64,000 bases of DNA from contig CP136066.1 in NCBI GenBank assembly GCA_032622095.1, forward strand, positions 100,649,319 through 100,713,318, written 5' to 3'. The notes below the pieces were generated by a model that did not search any database, was not told where the DNA came from, and saw nothing but the letters and a program-made list of their open reading frames with translations. Both the position numbers and the translations under genes were made by a program. This document shows positions 11,401 through 21,166 of this stretch, piece by piece (the first letter of the stretch is position 1; each line of letters begins with the position of its first letter). Source of the DNA: Siphonodentalium dalli. Its lineage: Eukaryota; Mollusca; Scaphopoda; Gadilida; Siphonodentaliidae.

Positions 11401-11887
11401 ATCGTTCTTTCCTTCAATGATTATCCAGTGGAACAAATTCCTAGATGACCTCACCAAGAGTGACGATAAAGGCAATAAGAAGAAAATAAATAAAGATAAT
11501 ATAGAGAAAAAAATAGCTGCTATGTTTGTTGTATTGAAACCGCCTCCTTTCTACCTAGTTGGAAGCCGAGAAAGGAACATACTACACGCTAAATTGCGAA
11601 ATAACTGTAGTAATCTTAATTTTGATAAGCATATCAATCATATTGCCGATTCGCCGAAATGCTGTTGCGGTGCACCAGAGGAAACAGCATATCACTTTTT
11701 CTTCGAATGTCCTTACTTTATTCATGAAAGATTAAAACTGTTTGATAGTATATCTAAACTGGGCGTACTACACTTGACCATTGGGAACATACTTTTCGGC
11801 TCCACACATGAGACTGAGCAAATAAATTGCCAGTTATTCATTTTTGCTCAAAAGTATATCATAGAAACACAACGATTTAATGATTAA
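8498..11887 (+). CDS. LINE B ORF2: AP endonuclease-reverse transcriptase, intact 1129 aa
   Basis: This is the protein that nicks target DNA and reverse-transcribes the element's RNA at the nick. Residues about 44-55 are hydrophobic and are followed by GDVQEHPGP (57-65), a 2A-like motif. The endonuclease shows HNNIRS (76-81), SETHL (103-107), GDFN (207-210) and SDH (269-271). The reverse transcriptase carries KAHGHDGIS, NYRPISLL, AGVPQGS and the catalytic YADD at 730-733 (nt 10685-10696). A C-terminal Cys/His knuckle (CCCG..EE..YHFFFEC, 1055-1071) closes the protein. The layout and leading 2A-like segment suggest the CR1/L2 group. No stop or frameshift is present, in contrast to every other LINE here, so the copy is recent. 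The ATG at 8498 overlaps the stop of a short upstream frame; an internal start is possible. Confidence 0.93.
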   Translation: MGITLVDYRARIGTFNCSLGKTKQFTQNLNQKRQFLFHRLPNVSFLLIIGLLIILSGDVQEHPGPNVNQPVISVFHNNIRSIRYKLSLINDILSENFDVICFSETHLCESYPSSELRIPAYSEPIRKDRDQYGGGICMYISSSLSFRRRVDLETDDSIWIEILSKKTCYLIGLSYRSEQFASLTYWDKLESSIEKALETSNPMVLVGDFNSNMLQTNSKLSDIKSRKHLRNLIVNPTRVTATTQTLLDPILVSDNVVCHDADTIDLSISDHFGVYAVLSFDFELNTLFKRTVWNYKKGNFDQARSLIQAVEWHDLLHPLSIDDAVNTFTEMFLDIIKKTTPTSEVSIRPNDKIWFNSDIRRELRRRDRARRTFIKSQKCSDLDNFKRIRNKVNNMIKYAKSSFESNLQNNIERSNSPKFFWKVASNLMGKNRRSTIPPLYDKDNNSNTNQAPVIVNDTEKATLINDTFINNGKIDNKPYCFPDFATQCVSTISSVTIDKNNILREIRSLKINKAHGHDGISARMLKETADAIVEPLYIIYKKSMDTCTFPMTWKQANVIPIFKKGDPADAGNYRPISLLCCVGKILEKLVLKTLTQHFEINQLIYKHQSGFLPGHSTTFSLLELHHDICRSLEGHLHTCAVFCDVSKAFERVWHRGLLLKLRKYGVTGDLLIWLKSYLMDREQRVILNNTASPFRTLSAGVPQGSVIGPFLFLVYVNDIHQDLESLTRLYADDTCITTAETDPIHLVTKVNNDLDKLTDWSKKWLVNFNPTKTTLIRFQISPQKESPTFSPILFGGTQLEETVSQKHLGLNFQSNLGWDIQINDIVTRVSGRLAMLRKIKYKLSRKSLNLMYTSYILPLMDYGDIIWDCAPDSLLNTLDKLHIDAARIVSGLTRSCAIHKLFTELGWQSLQERRKFHKFKMFNRIQAGDAPKYLTDILPARYGDNTNYPSRYPYRFNSLSRKAEYYNKSFFPSMIIQWNKFLDDLTKSDDKGNKKKINKDNIEKKIAAMFVVLKPPPFYLVGSRERNILHAKLRNNCSNLNFDKHINHIADSPKCCCGAPEETAYHFFFECPYFIHERLKLFDSISKLGVLHLTIGNILFGSTHETEQINCQLFIFAQKYIIETQRFND
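8666..8692 (+). other. 2A-like (ribosome-skipping type) motif in ORF2
   Basis: The codons read G-D-V-Q-E-H-P-G-P directly after a run of Leu/Ile/Ser. The known 2A signature is D-x-E-x-N-P-G-P; here Glu is Gln and Asn is His. 2A-like motifs at this position are known in CR1-type LINEs of marine invertebrates. With the invariant Asn replaced, efficient skipping is doubtful. The hydrophobic run may still act as a signal or membrane segment. Confidence 0.7.
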
Positions 11888-12211
11888 TAGTGTATTAAAC
11901 CTAGCGAATGGAAATGGTATTATATAAATTAGGAAACAAAATATCACATCATCGATCGAAGGCCCACAATCATACCCTCATTCTGACGCAAACAGTACAC
12001 TTTGACATCTTAACGTGTACCCCACTTTACTATCATATTTTAATCATACAAGTGTTGTTTGTATACCTTTGTATTATATGTATTGCAGGCAGGAAGCCTA
12101 ACTCCTTTTGTTAATTGTCAATTGTTTGTTGGAAAGGGGCGTCAATAAGTTAGCAATAACTTGTGCCCCAATCCAATTAGCTATTCTTTGCTAATAAAAT
12201 ATGTTTAAACT
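11888..12211 (+). other. LINE B 3' untranslated region
   Basis: Follows the ORF2 stop directly and ends at the start of the target duplication (12212). The last 35 bases are AT-rich and include CTAATAAAATATG, containing an AATAAA polyadenylation signal. No long poly-A is present. Confidence 0.75.
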
Positions 12212-13393
12212 AAGCATGCATTCCGAACAAAATTTGTGGAGAATATTCGTTCAAAGTTACGTTCAACATATTTTATGCTTTCAAATGCAGGTGTGTATGC
12301 TGGTGGTATGACGCCTATTAGCTGTCTCAAAATATACAAGTCGGTTGTTCTTCGCGTGCTTTATATGGCAGTGAGTTCCTTTGTGATCTGACTTCATCTG
12401 ACATGGAACGTCTGGAAAAGTCACACCGCGTCTGTGTTTAAAGCACATTCAATGCTTGCCAATGCGTACGCGTACAGATATGGTTCCAGGTATTTTGGGG
12501 TGTGTTCCTATTGAGCGAGACATTGAATACAGAAAGCTTTGGTTGTTTTGCTCATTGTGTCATCTTAAACGGGGGAAGTCCGTGAAGGAGATCTTCCTGT
12601 ACAGTCTACTTCAATATGTGACATGCCCTCAAGCTGTCAACGTGAACGCCTTCTTCTCGGATTTGTTCCGGTTACTACACAAACGGGGCCTTGTTGAACA
12701 CGTTTCTGCGTATCTCTCGTCTGTGGCATTCCTGACAAATGTGTGGAAAAGTTTTGTCAGACAGAGTGACTTAATTTGGGAAATTTCTTTGTCTTCCAGA
12801 ACTGAGGAAGATATATCTTTTTGGAGATTCAACTCAGCCAATTCTTGCTTGCAAATGTCATATATATGGAAAGACTGTAAGAAATTTCCGTCGGAGAAAG
12901 TCAACTTTTACGTAGCGGCAAATCTTTTGTGCTCAACATTATTTGGTGATGAAAAATCTTGCCACGTGTGTGGCACATCCTACACTGACAGATCGGCGCA
13001 CATTTTACTTTATTGCTCCGTCTTAGAGGCCTGTAGACTTTGTTTCTGGTATGACTTGATCGACAAATTCCATGTAAATACTTTTATTTCTATCGACTCT
13101 ATGTCATTAGAAGATCAATTACTTTTATTTCTGGGTGTTATCCTGTAGAATCTCTGCGAGAGCATTACTATGACGAGGAGGACTAGCTTTCGCTTATGAG
13201 ATTTTTTCTTAAGGCAACACATGATATGTGGTTTAAATGGAACTTAACGTCCGGAACGCCGACAAAAGATTGTCTGACTTACATTAACTCTCATTTTCAT
13301 TGAAAGTCATATTTTCGCTAATTAAAAGCAATCTCAATTATGTTCTCTTTTTAAAAACCGAATGTTTAATAACATACGCAAACTAAACGGTTA
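12212..13393 (+). pseudogene. LINE A, 3' coding part (post-RT and C-terminal domain)
   Basis: Resumes the frame interrupted at 5261: RTKFVENIRSKL, GGMTPISCLKIYKS, SDMERLEKSHRVCV. A 230-residue open stretch at 12456-13148 follows, beginning MRTRTDMVPGILGCVPIERDIEY in effect and containing a cysteine knuckle CHVCGTSYTDRSAHILLYC. This C-terminal region with a terminal CxxC...H...C is common in mollusc LINEs. A frameshift near 12360-12460 separates the two parts. The 3' UTR is interrupted by MITE S2 at 13394. Confidence 0.8.
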
Positions 13394-13858
13394 TTAAAGG
13401 TACTCAATCCGATTAAACAGCCCTAAATTACTATTTCTTTGGCTTCGGGGGTAAAAAATATTCGATTCGAGTCGAGGAGCCTACCCATCAACGCTCAGAG
13501 TGATCAGATATCCATTTTTGAAGTTTGTTATTTCAATTGTTTGTGGCCCAGAAACACGCCGACAAAAGGATGGTCTCGGTCAAAATTGCGGATGAAGATG
13601 GATAACTCTAAAACAAGTGGTAATACGGCCAAATTTCGTGAATACTCAAGTGATAATACGGCGATATTTCGTTGAACAAAATGTTGATAAATAACACGTT
13701 TTGGCCCTTTTGGGAAATTTGCTACCACAGTTGACAGTGGTTAGCATTATATTGTTGCAATTAATCGATTCTGATAACTAAAGCGTGTTTTGAAGAAATG
13801 TTATTGTTGTTGTATCTTGATGATATGGGGACCCTCTGATCGGATTGACTACCTTTAA
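13394..13858. mobile_element. palindromic MITE family S, copy S2
   Basis: Starts TTAAAGGTACTCAATCCGA and ends GATTGACTACCTTTAA, with the shared block CTATTTCTTTGGCTTCGGGG inside. It interrupts the 3' UTR of LINE A and is therefore younger than that element. Confidence 0.85.
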
Positions 13859-14375
13859 ATGTTCAGTAGTTATATACACATTCAAGAGTTCTGTTATCGT
13901 TAAAACGCAGCGACGCGGTAAGCAGGATGCATACTCTGGACCTCCCGTACACTGAAATTATGTGTGTTTCAATGAAAATTGTTAAATATGTTTATCTTTA
14001 AAATTCGCAGAGATATATACTGTTTCCACAATTAACTTTCGGTCGATATAAGTGACGAAAGCACGGCCCCGAGCCTGCAGCATGCTTTCTGTTTTGCCAT
14101 GTCGCTGTGGGGAAGGGGTCTGTTAGTGAATGTGTAGCTTTATGCTACGGTCTGTTGACATATATCTGTATTTATTGTCAAGATTTTGTGCGCTTGTTTT
14201 TATTTATTTAATTATTTATTTATTTATTGTGTGCCTATGTGTGATTGTTTTGATGAGTACTTGTGTTTCATGGTGGCGGGAATTACTATTCACTTTCACT
14301 TCTATATTTATAATCTTATTGTAACATTTATTTTGTAAAACATACTCTCCTAGCTGGAGGAAATAAAGATATATA
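13859..14375 (+). other. LINE A 3' UTR remainder
   Basis: AT-rich sequence with a TATTTATT run, ending CTAGCTGGAGGAAATAAAGATATATATATT. An AATAAA-containing terminus of this kind fits a LINE 3' end. No open frame is supported. The left boundary is set by MITE S2; the right boundary is approximate. Confidence 0.5.
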
Positions 14376-15809
14376 TATTAAATACTTTTAAAATCTTCTT
14401 CTCCAAAAGCAGTTGACCGAATAGTCCCAGGAAACGTTGAAAATGAACACTGTACCCTTTGGAGCTTTCCACTATTTAACTTTATGTGTGAATCTTAATT
14501 CATCTGAATGTTTGAAACGAGTAACTAGGGTGTTGCGAACATAATCTCTTGGTTTTAGGTAAAACAATATACCATATGCACTTAAAGGGGCGCAGTGACA
14601 TGGGTTCTACCAGTGCCAAATGAGGCTTATAACACCCCCCCCCCCCCCCAATGTTTTAACCGCTGTACTCATAGGGCTAAAATTTTGCGTGAAGGTTTCT
14701 AGTGTGACAATGGTTCACATTTGTGTATTACGCGTTGTTCCGCAAATTAGGAGCCGGATCATTGAGAGATAACACTAATATTGTGTTTTTGTTAAACTAT
14801 ATAACAGATTAAAGCTCAAATGGTCACTGTCATCCCCTTTCGTTCAGTTGCGTGCCCAGCTTTTTAAAATTTTCAGTTGGGTATACCCAGCTTTTATAAA
14901 GTTTTCAGTTGGGTACCCAGCTTTATGAACTCTCGCCAATGTTACACGTGACCTTTATTTCAACAAGGTCGATTAGTGTTTAAACAGTTTAGTATAATAA
15001 ATCAAGTTGTCGCAAACACACTGCCGTACACAGTAATCGCTTGTAACATATACGATTTTATGAAACGAGTTTGATAAATATGATTCACAAGTCCACAACG
15101 AGTCGTAGACGAGTTGCGAATCAAATTTCTCAAACGAGTTTCATAAAATGTTATGTCTCAACATAACGAGTTGAAGATCTTGTATATCACATGACAAAAC
15201 TAGAGCTTTATACCTTTTTAACAAATCAAAATCCTTAAAAGAAGCTTATATTAAAAAAATGCATACATACATCGTTAGCTGAGACGCTTCACAACCGTAT
15301 ACGACAGTATTGTGCACACTCGGTCTGCCGACGGAAAATATAGTTCCCCAATTTGCCTCTTTGTTTTGTGTCTATTTTCGTTAGCGCATGAAGTTGGACA
15401 ATAATTTAACTTTAATGAACAAAGGAATCAGTTTGTGTTGTCTGGTGTTGGTGTCATGCGCGGCTTTTCAAATAGTATTATTTCGTCTGAATGTAAAGAT
15501 GTGCGGTCATTTTGTTGGCGGGATGCCAAGTAATATGTAACTAATTTGAACGCGCCGCACGGGAAGAACGCACTTATTCATAACTAGTAAGATCTACAAA
15601 TAGTCCCCAGTTTATAGCGGAATTAAAAAAAAAGAGTCCAGTAAATTAGTTAATTAGTAAATGGCTTTTTAATGATATGCTAGGAGTTGTATGTGACATG
15701 TTGTGATATATTTATAGAACAGTTAACTGCATGATAATTGCTAACTGTGATATAGATGAAAACAATCAAAATATAGGGACACGCTGAAAGTGATGAACAG
15801 ATCAGTTCT
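14376..15809. other. intergenic, downstream of the P450 gene
   Basis: No gene is visible. It holds a poly-C run at about 14633-14649, three tandem ~30-bp units (CAGTTGGGTACCCAGCTTT type) at about 14843-14928, and one hairpin at 15053-15152. Confidence 0.5.
15053..15152. repeat. ~100-bp hairpin
   Basis: CGATTTTATGAAACGAGTTT on the left pairs with AAACGAGTTTCATAAAATG on the right, with further pairing of the inner GATTC/GAATC blocks. It resembles a small fold-back element. No target duplication was identified. Confidence 0.7.
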
Positions 15810-15991
15810 TCAGAAATTTCGTATAGCTCTCATCAGGTAGACATTGGGCGCCCACGTGACTCCGATTGATCCTCCCAGGTCTGGCGCGTTACATCCTTCT
15901 GGTGGCACTAAACGATAACGCTGCAAAACCGCCGCCGCGAAGAGGAATAATTCAGTTCGTGCGAGGGATTCACCGGGACAGACTCGACGAC
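15810..15991 (-). CDS. cytochrome P450 (CYP2 clan), exon 4: haem-binding end
   Basis: An acceptor at 15993-15992 (TTTTTACAG) opens a phase-1 exon that reads RRVCPGESLARTELFLF and runs to a TGA at 15812-15810, 59 residues plus stop. The split glycine from exon 3 completes F-S-L-G-R-R-V-C-P-G, an exact match to FxxGxRxCxG. The haem-ligand cysteine is residue 444 of the assembled protein. The end VTWAPNVYLMRAIRNF is of normal length for CYP2-type enzymes. This exon is too short to stand out as an open frame and was found by extending the gene from exon 3. Confidence 0.94.
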
Positions 15992-16034
15992 CTGTAAAAA
16001 TAAGCCGGAAATGAGCTACATTACATATGTTGAG

Positions 16035-16297
16035 TTAACCCTTTCATGACGGGAGCTGCGCTAGTGCACCATTAAAGACCATTTGCCAGTGCATTCTCTT
16101 ATATATGCGAAGCTCCCTATGGGTGCCTCGCATATATAAGAGAATGCACTAGCTTAACATATCAAGGTAAATATTGTTAGACCAATGCATTCTCTTATAT
16201 ATGTGAGGCGCCCTATGGACAACTCGCATTAATAAGAGAATGCATTGGCTCAGGTTTTTCGCAAAATTTCAGGAAGCTCCAATCATGAAAAGGTTAA
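16035..16297. mobile_element. piggyBac-like MITE, copy P2
   Basis: TTAA (16035-16038) then CCCTTTCATGACGGGAGCT; the far end is AGCTCCAATCATGAAAAGG then TTAA (16294-16297). Two internal hairpins of the TGCATTCTCTTATATATGCGA type are present. It sits in P450 intron 3, 43 bases upstream of the exon 4 acceptor on the minus strand. Confidence 0.85.
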
Positions 16298-17021
16298 AGA
16301 TTTATTCAGCGTTCACGGCAGAGTTTTCCGAAACGTATTAAGTTTGTATTTATATTACAGTGCACAAAGAACATGTTTAATATATATAATATATATAATA
16401 TATATATATTGCTATATCATATTTTGTTTGATATTGAATTGTCTATGCAGTTATTCATATTGTTTCGAGGTTGTAGAGGGACGCCATTTTTTATCTATTA
16501 ACTTCAACATGTTTTACTTTATGTCATACTTGGCATGTTTTAATTTATGTCATACATGTTATGCAATATTTTCTCATTATTATCCATCCCTTAACTAACA
16601 CTATTTCTGATTGGGCAAAAGCCGCCACGTGATAATCCGGGAAAAAGTCATATTGGACTCCCGAATGTCATATTGGACTCCCAAGTGTACAATATGACTT
16701 TTTTATCGGGACCCTGTAACGTCACGAATTAACTATTGCGAAATGAATCGGTGAAATTGTGATGCGCGCGCAACACTGGTGGATTTAGCAGACGTTTAAT
16801 TCACTTCCGCATTGAGTTTTTTTTTCATTTCCGTGTATACCATTCCAAATCATGCTTTCTGGTGATCAAATACAGGCTTTTCATAGAGAATTAAGTGCCG
16901 ACAAATACCAAAAGTAACCACTAAAGTTTTATTCCCAAAATTTGGATAAACATACAGATGGATAATACAAATGTCATTATACAATGTAGTGTACAGTATG
17001 AGTTTTTCTTGTACTAGTCCA

Positions 17022-18520
17022 GGGCCCTGTTTCATGAAAGCAACTTATGACATAGTTGTGACTTAAGATGGTCATAAGTTCAAACTTCAGTCATAAGTGC
17101 GTTTCACGAACAAGGTCTTAACTTAAGATGGTCTTAACTTTGGTCTTAACTTTAAGACTGCTGTGAGGTGTCATAAGATAATCTTAAAGTTAAGACCAAC
17201 GTGATAAGTGGCATATCGATCACAAGTATGGCGGCCTATGTTATTTTGCAAATTACGGAGATATCTGTACGTTGTATGGGTGGACAATTCGTCGTCTGGT
17301 ATACAGGATCGTGGCTACAGAGTGAGAGGGGGTGTTCGCCTCGAAATGTCCAACTACACCCCCTTAAACAACACCAAATTCTCTTTGGGTTTAAACATTC
17401 CAACTGGTACCTCAAACTTTCCAAAACCATAGTTTGGATAGGGTACCCCCCCCCCCACCGTATCACCATAGGGTTAGTTTGGTAAAAACAATTCAGAGCA
17501 CATGCTTATCAGGGACGTGGCGAATGGGGTTTGCGTGTTGTCTACCCCCCCCCCCCCCCACACACATACACACTTTGTTTAGCAATTGGAAATGTCATAC
17601 CTGACAACAACATTAATCGTACACTATATATAGGTTTCAATTGTTTGAATTTCTAAATAGTAAAGGAATGTGTTGTTTTAGACAAACAGCAGCAACCGAA
17701 AATCACCAACTTTAGGGCGTCAGGTAAGAAATTTCGAACTGTTGGAATATTTGAGATACCAATTGGAATATTTAAATCCAACGGGTGGGGTGGACATGGC
17801 ATTTCGCGAACATGGAAGTTTGGCCCGCTTCAATTAAGGGGCGGGTGCAGTTGGAAATTGCACGATGTACCCCCCCCCCCCCCCACACAGAGACCAACTA
17901 GCCACCCCCGAGCCTCGTCGAATGTTGGATATAGTCAATTATCAGCTGTGTATGTGACGTATAGATAATATATATTATAAAATTGTATTACCCACGAATT
18001 AAACTTTTGATAAGAATTATGGCCTAGCTCAAAGCTCACAATCTCCTCTATGTTATTCCATATGTGTGTGGGGAGATGGGGTAAAATGAGATCAATTAAT
18101 GTATTGATTCTTTCCTCTTTCCAAATTTCCGTCGGCTGTTTACAAAGCAGATATGTCATATAGGACAGGTAACACAAACGCTCTTTATCAAAATATGTTT
18201 TAGAAATAGTGACAATTTTCTATAGAGAATATTATTTTTATTGAGTTTATGCCCACGCCCATATGTCGTGATTTTCAAGGCTGTCCAAATGCCGTACATA
18301 AAGATTGCACAAGCCCACATTTTTTTGTTCCGGACTGTAGAAAATTGTCGATAACCAGTCTAAATGAGCGGGAACTTAACTTACTACTTAAGTAGGACTT
18401 AATCTTGTTTTGTGAAACGCGTTCTTGAAACGGAAAAGTTACATCATAAGATCCACCTTAGATCTTAGATTAAGTCCATCTTAAGATAATCTTATGACCT
18501 TGCTTCATGAAACAGGCCCC
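17022..18520. mobile_element. 1.5-kb non-autonomous DNA transposon in P450 intron 3
   Basis: The left end GGGCCCTGTTTCATGAAAGC is matched by the right end GCTTCATGAAACAGGCCCC. Subterminal TTAAGATGGTCTTAAC-like repeats occur at both ends. No transposase frame is recognisable; the interior has several poly-C runs (near 17441, 17547, 17871) and only short meaningless frames. I cannot assign the superfamily. Confidence 0.7.
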
Positions 18521-19243
18521 AGGTTGTGATTAAAAGTCATATTTTCTGTCTCACTACCAGATTGGGAATCAATACTGATCATGCGGTCCTGCCTTCGATG
18601 TGCGATTGTTGGTCTTCCATTCTGTGGCGGTGTTTCACATATATTTAGTCAGTTTCTTGCAATTTTCCCCGAAGTTTTCTCATCGCATTCGGTGAAACAC
18701 CCATCCTTTGAGCTACTTGCATACAATTGTCATGTGAACGGAAATGGCCACATATAAGCCCTTGGCTTACTGCCAAATCCTGTTCTCCAACGTTGAATTG
18801 TTTATGTCTTTATATTTGTGTCTTATATATGCTAGTTCTTGAGAATAAAATATTGTTTACACTAATTGTCCTATATATGGCGATAGCCCTTGCTGATCCG
18901 TCATATGGAGCATTCATGCGGTACATGCAATGAGTAGACAGGGGGTGTTTCAAAATCATGCCACCAACTTCCCACAGCGTGACCACTGGTCACATTCACA
19001 ACAATCGCATGCAGAACTAAGATCGGTGACACTTATCCAACACTAGTTAAAACTAGTATCTCATGCACCCGCAATGCTGTTGAGCGTCAAAGTTCAAAGT
19101 GTGATATTTGAAGATTAAATTTTGTTTCTCAATCAAATGTCATTCAAATGAAGGTTATAACAGCATCGGGTTAATTATTATCTGTTCTAATATTCTGTAT
19201 AATTATAATATGTTCTAAACTGATTCAAAATTTTAATACTGTC

Positions 19244-19397
19244 GGACGAAAAGAGTATATATTGAGACGATGTCATCTATAACACCCGGTTTAAACGCCT
19301 TCTGCGAATAGTGATCTCTCGCCTTATGAACACCCCAATGTTCTTCATTAGTTCTACTACTTTGTTGACTCCCACCGGATATATACTCTTTTCGTCC
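19244..19397 (-). pseudogene. P450 exon 2 fragment framed by an 18-bp inverted repeat
   Basis: Bases 19266-19378 duplicate 37890-38001 of P450 exon 2 at roughly 85-90% identity by eye (minus-strand residues KAFKPGVIDDIVS correspond to RRAAFKPGVIDDIVSAY). The fragment is bounded by GGACGAAAAGAGTATATA at 19244-19261 and its exact reverse complement at 19380-19397. It lies in P450 intron 3, has no matching splice sites, and cannot contribute to the assembled protein. It is either a small captured piece of gene or the result of local repair. Confidence 0.8.
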
Positions 19398-19618
19398 ACA
19401 CAAAATCTTCGATATATACAAAAAGAATGGCGCTTCAGATACCGGGTGTTATATTATATATGAGGGGGGACTTGCTTGTTTAGGTGTTCAGTTTATATCA
19501 CACAATATCAGCTTTGTGTTAATAACCTTTGATCTGCATGTGTGTCTGGAATCTTGTAATTTACACGTATAGACGTTTTATCTGGTATTGGCCCTGGAGA
19601 TCTTCGATATATACTCAC

Positions 19619-20059
19619 CCAGTGAAAATGGAATGTGCTCCTCGTTTCTGGATACTTTCTTGGACTCACTTAGGAATCTGTCTGGACGGAACTCATTGTG
19701 TTTGGGAAATATCTGCTCGTCGCTGTGCACCGAGTTTAGGTTCGGAATAAGGATGGCGTCCTCTGGAATTTCATAACCTTTATATTCGAACGTTCTGGAA
19801 GCTTTGTGTGGTAGGGCAGTTGGGACGATATCCGTTATCCGCTGCGTCTCCAGTAAAGCTGCGTCCAAGGTCGGCAGATTCGGCCGGTCTTCTATGTTTG
19901 GAAGTCGTGTTCGTGGAATAGCTTCTTCGATTTCTTCTTGTATTTTCGTCTGGATATCCGGGTTTCGTAGAAGGTGAACGAAAAACCATCGTAGCGTTGA
20001 AGAACTTGTTTCCGTGCCGGCATTGAAGAGATTCGCCATCATATGCTCCAACTCACCTT
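19619..20059 (-). CDS. cytochrome P450 (CYP2 clan), exon 3: I-helix to K-helix and PxRF
   Basis: The acceptor is at 20061-20060 (CTCCGTTGCAG) and the donor at 19618 (GTGAGT); both edges are phase 1 and the exon is 441 nt. It encodes the oxygen-activating I-helix motif AGTET (residues 306-310), the K-helix ExxR (ETQR, 363-366) and RPDRF (417-421), ending PFSLG. These are the core structural residues of a monooxygenase. The flanking exons are 17.8 kb upstream and 3.6 kb downstream. Confidence 0.95.
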
Positions 20060-20299
20060 CTGCAACGGAGGAAAACACATGGCATTGGCCAAAGGCAAAT
20101 AACAGAGACGTAGCAAAAGGGGTTTGGGGAGTATCTCACACCAACGTTTGCAAAACGTTTCAAGAGTTGGAAAATTAAACCTTGACACAAGATTAGTTGC
20201 AAAACCAGTACTCGTGCAGTCAGTCTAAGTAAACATACACTCAGATTCATAATGATACTGAGTCTATTGCACTCCCGTCAACTTTTCATTTCTGAACGG

Positions 20300-20397
20300 T
20301 TGCGGGCTTCCCCCAAATTACGTCACACCGCGCTAAATATAAATCTGAAATTAGTCGTGATTGACAGGTGTAAACATGGTCACGTGCCAGTGCCGTC
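20300..20397 (+). promoter_or_regulatory. 5' flank of the ZAD-like gene: CRE-like and CACGTG boxes
   Basis: GGGCTTCCCCC followed by TTACGTCA (20318-20325), then ATTGACAGGTGT (20360-20371) and CACGTG (20381-20386), 12 bases before the ATG at 20398. Same order as the flank of copy A at 1283-1380. Promoter function is inference. Confidence 0.55.
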
Positions 20398-21062
20398 ATG
20401 GCCGCTTCAACCCCTGTTAATCCGATTCTAAGAATCGATATTAATGGTTGCAGGGTTTGTGACCTTTCGTTCGACGGTTGTTTCACTGACAGTAAAGGGA
20501 AACAGCTTCCGGGGTATAAAATAAAATGTATAATAAAGTCAGATCTTCTTGAAATCATACAAAAAGTTAATTTATGTGGATTTCTAGGACTCCGAACGAA
20601 CTATTTTGAGATTGGCCAGCGATTTGTCGCCCCTGTTGTCAAAAAATAACACAAATCAACGGCCACGAATCAAAAATTCATGAATGTCGGGACTATTTGA
20701 TAAAACATCTAAAGTACCTGGATATAACAAAACGAGCTATCAGTTCCCCAGTAGCACCACCGCAGCCAAAACGAGCGAAGAAAATTCCACCACCAACGCC
20801 ACAGAAACCCATCCGACCTTACACAGACGTATTATCAGCTCCAAAGAGTATAGGCCTACCAGTTGTACCCAAATTAACCGCTCGTCAACAATCTACTGTT
20901 TCAACAACAGACAGACAGCCCGAGATTCAGGAAGCTGATTAATTATTTCGAGGATCTAAATCCAGCAGATCAACAGAACAGAAAGTTGAAACCAAGAAAG
21001 AAACTGAATTTCAGCCAGCCTGAGCCTGAGCCTGCACAAGTAAATTTAGAGTCTAAATGTGA
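20398..21062 (+). pseudogene. ZAD-like gene (copy B), exon 1, frameshifted
   Basis: Starts MAASTPVNPILRID and carries CRVCDLSF, then FLGLRTNYF. In a shifted frame it continues ICRPCCQKITQINGHESK and HECRDYLIKHLKYL, then a Pro/Lys-rich linker (SSPVAPPQPKRAKKIPPP). After a second shift it runs FEDLNPADQQNRKLKPRKK to a GTGAGT donor at 21063. The two CxxC pairs suggest a ZAD-like zinc-binding N-terminus, and the basic linker suggests a nuclear protein. The donor phase (0) matches the acceptor at 31391. The first frame break is at the same place and in the same register as in copy A. Not a family I can name with certainty. Confidence 0.65.
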
Positions 21063-21166
21063 GGTGAGTCTGATATCCCAGTCTAAATTAACTATATACA
21101 AATAATACATACCCAGTCTAAATTAAATTAGACCGTGTTTCATTTCAATTAACTTACAGCCTGAGG

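Larger units (their letters stand above)
5251..12222 (+). mobile_element. LINE B insertion with 11-bp target-site duplication
   Basis: AAGCATGCATT occurs at 5251-5261 and again at 12212-12222. Removing everything between, and one copy of the 11-mer, rejoins LINE A in frame: ...FPLEKHAF from the left continues with RTKFVENIRSKLRS and YAGGMTPISCLKIYKS from the right. That is the expected post-RT region of a LINE, so the insertion boundary is well supported. The inserted 6.95 kb contains an ORF1-like remnant (5262-5956), a 2.5-kb non-coding stretch, an intact ORF2 (8498-11887) and a 3' UTR ending CTAATAAAATATGTTTAAAC. The 5' end falls inside a coiled-coil coding sequence, as expected from 5' truncation during target-primed reverse transcription. 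Confidence 0.85.

Noticed and set aside
17201-17485. Short frames in the 17-kb transposon
   Set aside because: No DDE-type motif or similarity to a transposase; both strands are equally open over a poly-C-rich stretch.
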